Part shown: positions 49,701 through 58,700 of the stretch, in pieces
Numbering within the stretch: position 1 is the first letter of the stretch
Layout of the letters: every line of letters starts with the position of its first letter
Assembly: GCA_963971405.1 (NCBI GenBank)
Contig: OZ020485.1
Span: 13,702,001 to 13,766,000 of the forward strand
Origin: Psococerastis gibbosa
Lineage: Eukaryota; Arthropoda; Insecta; Psocodea; Psocidae
Direction of reading: 5' to 3'
Length of the DNA: 64,000 bases
Notes under the pieces: model-generated
What the model was told of the DNA's origin: nothing
The model's database searches: none
Seen by the model: only the letters and a program-made list of their open reading frames with translations
Position numbers and translations under genes: made by a program

Positions 49701-52700
49701 CCACTCAAACTATTAACGTCACGGAAAGAAGTGTGATCAAAATTCTATAACTCCAATAATTTACCTAAAAGTAGACACCAAGATGAAGTGTCTAGCTTGA
49801 ATACTTTTCAAGATCTACAATTTTGAATTGCGAGTATTTTCCGCCATTTTACTGTTTTCTCTTTGCTTGATCGCTTGAAAATGGGGGCATATTATAGTAA
49901 AATGTTTATGCAATGATGTGGGAAAAAGTTATGACCGAGATTAAGCTTGGAGGTTTTCGTCATAAGCTAAATACAGTCAAGATAATGCTGTTAAGCTTGC
50001 CAGGTCCGCGTGCGCAGATCTTACTGCGCTGGAGTTTTGTTGGCAGCCCTGTCTGTTGAACTATTCATTTATTTTTCATTTGCCGCTAGTTTCTTGTAGT
50101 AGGGACTCTACAAATTCAATCAAATTTCCTATGACCACCTTTGACATTTCCGCGTATGTTTGCCCGCTATCGGCCTTACTTAGATTATGGTTAGGTGCCA
50201 TCTATTCTATTTTATTATTTTTGGGCAGAAGAAAGAAGGCGGCATCGACGAAGGAATGCCGGACTCATGTTCTTCTTACTGCTGTTACTCTTCCAGTACC
50301 GGTCTGTGACATTTCTGCCACTATACGCTATGTCGCCCTGTGGAGCCTTGACCGCCTTCGTCGTCAGTAGGATAAGTGGTTGGCCGCACCCTCAGCCTCG
50401 TTACAGAGGAGGCAGTTAGGAAATCCTACGTTCTTCTACTGTACTATTCATATGATGAAGCCTTGGTGATTCGCTATACTCCAATACCAATGACGTATTA
50501 TGTTTAATCTTGTTTCAGGCTGACAGAGAGGCTCAAATTAATCAGCTTGAAGTACGGCTGAGGGAAGAGATCTCAAAGAAAGTCGAAGAGCAAAATGTAT
50601 CCCTGAGTGATGATCAAAAAGTGACGGAGATTAACGAGGAGAATGAAAAGTTGAGGAAAGAGTTAGAGATGATGCAGCAGCATTTGCAGCAAGTGTCCAC
50701 GGAGGTTGGACGAAGACCTGATGCGGCAACGTTGGACAAGTAAGTCTGTCTGCTTTTAGATACGCCCTGTAGACTCGTTCCCATGCTTAGTTAAGTCGAG
50801 CTAACACCAGTTACAATGTCAATGGTAAGCATGTCTCAACTAACGATAATTAAATAGAGTTTGGCCGATAGCGGTGAAACGAAGGTGACATTTGTCAAAT
50901 TGTCGTGGAAATAATGTGACCAGGTTACTTACTTACTTAACGTGTTCGGACCTAGGACATGTTGATCCAAAACATTACGGCCTGGAAGGCCTTGTCATTG
51001 GCATCTGAGGGATGTGACCAAGTTGTGGGGTTGCAACATAAAAAACTAAAATTGCGGCAAATGAAAAACGAATGAGCAATTCAACATTCAGCAGACAGGA
51101 CTGACAACAGTTCTGCGCACTTGGCCTTGGGTCCCTGACCATCTTAATAACTTAATTTTGACTGTAATTGGCTTAAGGTGAAAACACCCGCTTACGCTCA
51201 GTCACATTGCATGCGCTGTAGATGGTCACCTGGGCCACATGGTCTGAGCTTGCCCATTGTTGATCCTTGTAGTTTGGGGTGACATTGAAGAGTGAACCAG
51301 TTTGCCAATGGGGACTCACAGTTATGGCTACATGATCTGGTATAATTCACCATCGTTGCGATTGTGCAAACTAAAGTTAGAATATTTGTAGAGCATTGCA
51401 TTGGTTTTTCTACAGGTACAACGAGCAGTATCTCAAATTCCACGAGGAAAAAATGGACTCACTTCGGAAAGAACTTGAAGAATACTATGAGGAGCAGTTG
51501 CGCACGCGGGAGGCTGTCATTGAAAATCTACGTGCCGAAATAGAAGACGTGAAGAATCAGTATATCGTGCTCAAGGAGTCCCAGGCGAGTTCTCTGGACC
51601 GATTGCAGAGCCAGGAAAAGGAGATTGAAAATCTGCGGGAGAGACTTAGGGAGAAGGATTCTGGTGATGGAGGAGCGGGGGTGGCTGTCAGACAACTACA
51701 GGAAGAACTCGAAGCTTCGCGGAAGAGAGTGATCGAACTTAGTAAATCTGTGATAGAACATTGTAAAGGGGTGAGTTCTTTTGTAGAGGTCTCCAACCAC
51801 GAGTCGGTCATAACCGAACTCGTGTCGGTTTGGCAATTTTACAGCTTCTTATTCTGACTGGTTAGTGCATGTGCATGGGCTTGTGTTCAATTACAATCCA
51901 TGAATCGTAGTTGAATTGGAAGGATAAAAGTTCAGGTCAAGGATTCTTTACAAAGGCTTCCAGTACTTTTACCCAGCATTCTAACCATCACGCCACCGCG
52001 TTCTATGCATACTTTACTAAATTTAGAATCCGTACCTTAACCACGTTTTTTTCTCCCACTGCGGCTAGTCAATAACAACTGTTATTTTTCACCAAACGTC
52101 ATGCTCTCAAAAAGTGAAACAGCTGGATATGTGCGTTAAAATAGATCATGCTTCAAATTCCATTTGTATTCAAATTCATTAATTTGATGTCGTATTGAGA
52201 AAAAAAAAATCGTCTACCAGTGGGCCGATTATGGCAATTGGTACTAACTTACTCCTGGGGTTAAAACTGTAAACAAACAAATTTTTAATAGCACTTTCCA
52301 TTGTAAAATTATCATGTTTACATTTTTAATACCTGGGTATTAAATTAACCGGTATAAAATAGCCATGATCGGCCCGCAGAAACTACAGTTTAAGCGTCGA
52401 AAACTTACTTTCCTAATTTTTTAAAAGTAAAAGTCAACTAATTTCATTGCCTTTTGGTCATGCCGTCTAAACTCCCTCTCACCATCTCTAGCCGGGCAGC
52501 GTCCATATTTTGTGGTAAAATAAGGCGTGTGCAGGTCTTAACCAATATTCTATTATCTATATTCCAGGACACCAATGACCATCAACAGCAGATGGAGCGT
52601 TTAATTGCTGAAAAACAACGAGTAGAATCAGAATTGAAAGAGTCTGAATCGTTGGTGGCGAAGTTAAGTGAACAAATTAAGGAAAGCATGGAGCTCATAA

Positions 52701-55700
52701 GCACACTTCGCTCCAATTTGGATCAGTTCGGAAAGGAACGGGAAATCATTAAAGTGGACTACGAGGCGAGGCTGAAGGCTGTGCGGGATGAACTGCAAAA
52801 GAAAATGGCTGAGGCGGAGAGTGAGATGAATGTCATGCGAGAGCAACTACGCCGCAAAACTCCGGTATGTCTGTGTTTAACTATGTATTTTGTAAGTGCG
52901 GTACTTAGTGACTTCCTGTCACTACATTAGGAATACTTGCACTTGTTACGGTCTATTCGACTATTTTATAGTAGGAGGCTGAACCAAGTAAAAGGACTTA
53001 TGATTAAATTTATATAATATTAAATAAATATACAATATCAATACACGTATCCTAATCACATGGCGCAGCTCTCTCACATCTCAACGGTCTGAAGTCGTGT
53101 GGGAATTGCCTCGGAATTGCCCTCTTAGTCGCCGTAACAAGTATTTTATCACTTCAGGGAGCCTATCCATCAGTATTCTTAAAGGCATGCTCTGATTGGC
53201 TTATAATGACGCACAATTGATTAGAGCAGGCTATAGGTACACACGTGTATTACCTTTAGACCTACCTGTCCAGAGTGAATCATTATTATGCAATTAAGGA
53301 CAATTGCCTGCCCAACACTACTATAATGAACGGAGAGCAAAATTAATAAGTAAATAGGTAATCAAAGCATACCTGTAGTAAAATCTCTATGAAGATAATA
53401 ATTTTTTTAGGAGATGAGTTCTACAGCTACTTCACCACCTCGTAAAAGATTTTACACTGAAGAGGAAATTATGCACAGGCTGGAGATGCTGGCGGAGGTC
53501 CACGAAAAGGAACTGAGAGACCTCGAACTTCAGTATTCTTTGACCTTGGCCAAACACATCCAGCAGCTGCGAGCTTCCAGTAACGCAGCCTCTGAGGTAA
53601 ATAGCTTGTAGAATCACAATGCTTAACGTTGAAACTGTTGATGTGGAGTGATTATGTCAAGTGAATGAGTCATGTACGTTATGATCAGTGGTCTCAGTAA
53701 CCTTGTGCATGCCATCGGCATAGCTAGTGGAAACACAGTGCTTCTTTTTGGAATCTCTGACCTGCAGCAATTTGCCAAAACCAACTATCTAAACTGCATT
53801 CTACTGCTGCTGCTCGCCGGGCACACTGCCAAAAACCTATCAGGTTGAGCTATCAATAGTCTGTATAATAAGTGTTGTCAAGTTTGTGAGGCTGTTGTTG
53901 ATTGGCTACGTTACCTCAAGTCAGCTCCCGCTTCAAATCACTGAGGAGAGGCGGGGATCGAACACATGAGCGCAGAAGCCCGGAATATTTTGTCAACAAC
54001 AACAATTAGGTCATACAACAGCAATTTTCTTATGCGTTCGCTTTACGTGTCGGAACCATAACGCTCCTCTGCTCTCTCTAAACTATCAACACATTGCTTA
54101 CAGCAGTCAAGGAAAACAACCGCTGATGTCGCTACCAACACTGAGAACCCGTCAGTATTGGCCGTCACCGCTGACCAGGACCCAGCTGGGCGGCAAGTCG
54201 TTGTAGAGCAGTACAAACAGGCACTAGATGCTGCACTGAAGGAGTGCGACGACCTGCGACGAAGATTGCTAGAAGAAGAAGTTAACTGGACGACTGAGAT
54301 GCGATATCTGACGGAAAAACACGAAAGCTACAAATCTAAGGTCCGCCGGTACAAGGTATGTGTCGTTTGTTAGTAAATGGGTGGAGGAGCAGTACAAATA
54401 GGCGCTGGTGGCTGTTCGCAATGAGTGCGACCTCTTGCGGAAAAGAGGTACACTTGACGGCTGAGTTGCGGCATCTGGACGGAAAATAACGAAACTTCCT
54501 TGAGAGAAGATGAAAGTCTGCCAGTATAAATAAATAAATAACGACATTATTTTTACCTGGGCGAACCATAAGACTAGAGACTAGTCTTCTATGGGCTAAT
54601 CCAGGCAAGGCAAGGAATGATTAGTATTACAATAATCAAGATTCTTAAGACTAGTGTTGTTAGTATTGTCCTAAAGTTTCCCTAATTCAATAAAAACAGA
54701 AACAAAACAAAAACGAGAAAAACAACAATAAGAATAAGAAGAACTCAAAACAGCATGGACTGTGTCAAGGCCTAATCCTGGGATACTGACCTTTGCCCGG
54801 CTAGCAGGTGAGACCTGAGACTTTTTTTGAAAGTGGCAAGGGATGGCTGGGACCTTATACTACAGGGGAGTTTATTCCACTCACTTGCAGTTTGGACGAG
54901 AAAAGCTTCGCCATATTGGCTAGTCTTATGTCGAGCAATTTTGAAAATTTTACCATTCCTAGTCGTGTTTAAGAGAGCTAACCGATTAAACAGGTATGAG
55001 GGCACCGTAGTAGTTAGTATCTTGTACATTAAATTTAATGCATGCTGCAGACGCCTTTACAATAGATTTACCCAATTTGGGGGGGGGGGGACAGCTACCT
55101 ACGGTTCACGGGTAAGTTTCGTCAGTACAGAAGCTGTGTCGTTTGTTAATAAATGAGTTGTGGTTTACGGTTTTTGGCATATTTTGTTTCGGTTACGATA
55201 AAATTAGAAAACCCGCCACGGCGGTCCCGTCGGACAATATCGAAAATTTCCCACCGTCACTGTTTTTCCACTGCCTGTATTATTGTATATTATCAGCAAG
55301 ACCGTCGCCTGTCGGGCAGCATAGAAGCAGGCAGCCTTTTCCTAAGTAAACAGCCCCGGTTTCGAATGGAAGTAATTTGAATAAAGAAAAGCTCCTTTAG
55401 GACAGCAAACCATGGAAAGTCGAGGCCTGAAGACTGGGAGAGGATCCTCTTGCTTGACCACTGCTCAATTTTCGATGTTGTAGTTAGAGTTCTATGCAAG
55501 AGAGGATGGGCATCCGCAGCTCAGTCAATCAACGATTTCGCGGTAGTTTCCTCATGTAAGCGGGTGGTTCTCATCAGAAGCCTAATACAGTGAAAATTAA
55601 GCTGCTTAGATTGCGATTCAATCGCGCTGAACTACTGCGCATGTTGAATAAATTGTTCAACTGCTTTTCATTGCTTTCCAATTTATTTGCCGTTATTTTC

Positions 55701-58700
55701 TTTGTTTTATGTTGGGTCCCTACAACGTGGATACGCTTCTTTTACCATTTCCCCATGTTGGCAATATTTAGCGTATGGTTTGGCGCGATATATTATGTTT
55801 TATTATTGTAGCCTAGGAGAGATGAGACATCATCCATTCTCCTTCAAAAATATAGTTCTTTAATTTCGGGGGCCACCCGCCACGTCTCCTATAATGTCCT
55901 ATCTCTCATATATGGAACTCAAGTTGTGGTCATCAACATGCGTTTTCCTCTTCCCGTAAAAGCAGAGTACCCATTTGAGTTAGGTGAAGATGTTTCCTTT
56001 TCATAGTCCAGTTCTCAGCCAACTACACTGCCGGTGCTGAACACTGTACATGCTGTTGGACAAGCAATTAATCCAATAACTGCGTAAGCATACATTAATA
56101 AAAACTAACAAACTCGGTTTTTTGTTCATTTCAATTGTTGGTCCAACAGTACTCAATTATTTACTATGTGCCTAAAATAACCAATCTGATCGCAGTTATA
56201 GCAGGGGCGTCATTGGAGATCCCAGACGAGGTCCTGGCTCCCCCCTGCAATTGGAAAAAAATAACCCAATGCCACGTACTCTTAGTAATTGTTATATTTG
56301 TTTATTAATTTCTCCGGATATTTTAATGGTAAAGAGCTCGTGATTACTCCTCTTCGCCCGAGCAGGCTAACTGGTAGAGGAATTGTATGAGAGTTCTGGT
56401 GGGCCGGCCGGTCATCCTCCCGCGGGGCAGGTACGGGATCTCCTCGCCGTAGCTTAACATTCCCGTGCCTGTCGTGTCCAGGTGCGCCCAGTCGTTACAT
56501 TGTATGAATTCTTGCAAGATGGCTGCGTCCAGGCAACTGAAACCACCGACACCAACTCCAACGTTATGGAGGTCACACTCCGGGAAACAAGTCACCTGAA
56601 AAGTGAAAAGAGCCCATAGGTGGTGGCTATTTTTTATATTTGTTTTTTAATTGTCTTTTTACTTTTAGTACCTAAAGCTAGTGCCCATTGAACCTTGTCT
56701 TTTCTGTAAAATATTGCGTTTGAAAATATTGAACATAGCACTTATCACTTCTTACTATTGTATTTTGTACGATTTTCTCACGAACTTTCTTGCCACAATA
56801 GTAGGTACCTACAGGAATCGCGTCCGCCTGAAATTCTGCCACGGCTCTATCACAGACCGCCATTATTGGTGAAGACTCCTCTTAACCCTCCGCCAAGTCA
56901 GTACAGTGTCCCGGATGTCATGGTAGCTACGTACATATATAGTTTACTTGTGCTGTCTGTCGGTGATTACGCCTACCAGAAACCCTTTCCGTGTAACATG
57001 CACCACAGGAACATTGAAATTCTGTCAGCCTTCCACAGTTTGTGTCACAAAACAAACTCTGGAAAAGACGTCTGTGAGCAGACAGAAACAGTACATCCTT
57101 CCTGGGAAATTAAAAAGCCTCGCCTGAAATTCTGCCAGCCTTCTGCAGCTTCTGTCACAGATCATAATCCCTGACGAAGACGTCAGTGATCAGCTAGAAT
57201 CAGTACACCCTTCCTGCGTTACATGTTCTACAGTTAACGTAAGAAGACTAACCTTTTGAGTGAAGCAATCCCACAATGGCAGTCTCCAGACGCGATCGCC
57301 TGAAATGCTGCCGGCTTTCTGCAGCTCTTGCCACAGGTCGTCATCGTTGGCAAAGACTCCTGTTGCCCCCCCACCCAGGCAGTACCGTGTCCCGGGTGTC
57401 ATGGTAGCTATATCTACTACAAGCTTAGGTTTGTACTCCTGCTGTCCGTAGGTAATGGCGTCTGCTAGAAGAAGCACGCCCTCTCTCCCAGTGTCTTGCA
57501 CCAGGATGGTCTTTCCTGCCATTGTGTAGACAACATCACCTGGTTTCATTGCCATACCGGATGGCATGTTTTCGCAAAGAGGAATAATGCCTGTGAAGGA
57601 AAAAGTCGGAATTTTAAAGGCACTCATAACGAAGTTTACGTTATGATCAATATACAGAAGGGATTTCTTCCGTCCATACTGGGCTTTTGCAGTCAAGTTG
57701 GCCCCTAGTGGAACACACGGTGTACTTCTACTCACCTCGCAAGTTCAATGGCAGACTCAGCGCAGCTGCTGCCTTGATGACCCCGACGACCACCGCCGCC
57801 CCAGACATGTCGGCTCGCATCTCCTCCATGCCACGGGCCCTGTGCAGACTGATGCCCCCCGTGTTAAACGTGGTTCCCTTGCCGATGAGCACGATGGGCT
57901 TCTCGTCCACGGGTCCCCCGCAGTACCCGATCTCGACGATACACGGCTGCTCGCAGGAGCCCCGCGATGCCGTCAGGAACGCATGCATCTTCTTCTTCTC
58001 TATCCATTCTTTGTCCCTTACCTGGAAATAAGTTTACTATCTGAAGAGGACCAAAGGTGAATGAGAAGGAGTCACAGGAAAACAAATAGTACCACGGTCA
58101 CCCCAATTCAAATTCTTAAATGCAATGAATTCCCTGTGAGAAGGAGGCATGATTCTTAACAGACGCAGTATAGCACCACAGCCGTACTTGGGTAATAAAC
58201 CAGAGAGATCTTACTGGGAAGCAACATATGTGCGTGGCTGGTTGATGCTGATCGTCCTTACTCCATCCTTTGGTTCCTTAAGAATAGCTACGGTACCTTC
58301 AATCACAATCTAACGCTGTCAAAAACATTGAATATATGTGTAAATTGTGACGCTGCCGTTGTTAGCAGGTTATCTAAATGTATTTTCTTCTTTGATTATA
58401 CCTTCATTCGTTTAGACTTACCTCAATTTGAACTCCGCATGGACAGAGCAAGTCGCCGACTGTTTGGGCAAAAATAGCAGGTGTCATACAATTTGCTGGA
58501 CAATCAGACAGTTTTCTGGCAATATTCTGGCTGTCTGCCTTGATCATTCCACGCTCCCACTCTTCTCTATCGTCTGTGCCATACATGTCCAATGATGCTT
58601 CCGGAACTTGTCCGTCTTCTGCCCTGTAGTCTTGGTACCTGTAACATAAATGGACAATCCGAGTCATATTCTGGTACTCTGCCTTCCCTAGATCTTTTCA

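Noticed and set aside
57698-58060. Plus-strand open frame over LAP-like exon 3
   Set aside because: Shadow of the GC-rich exon on the other strand, with no family match.
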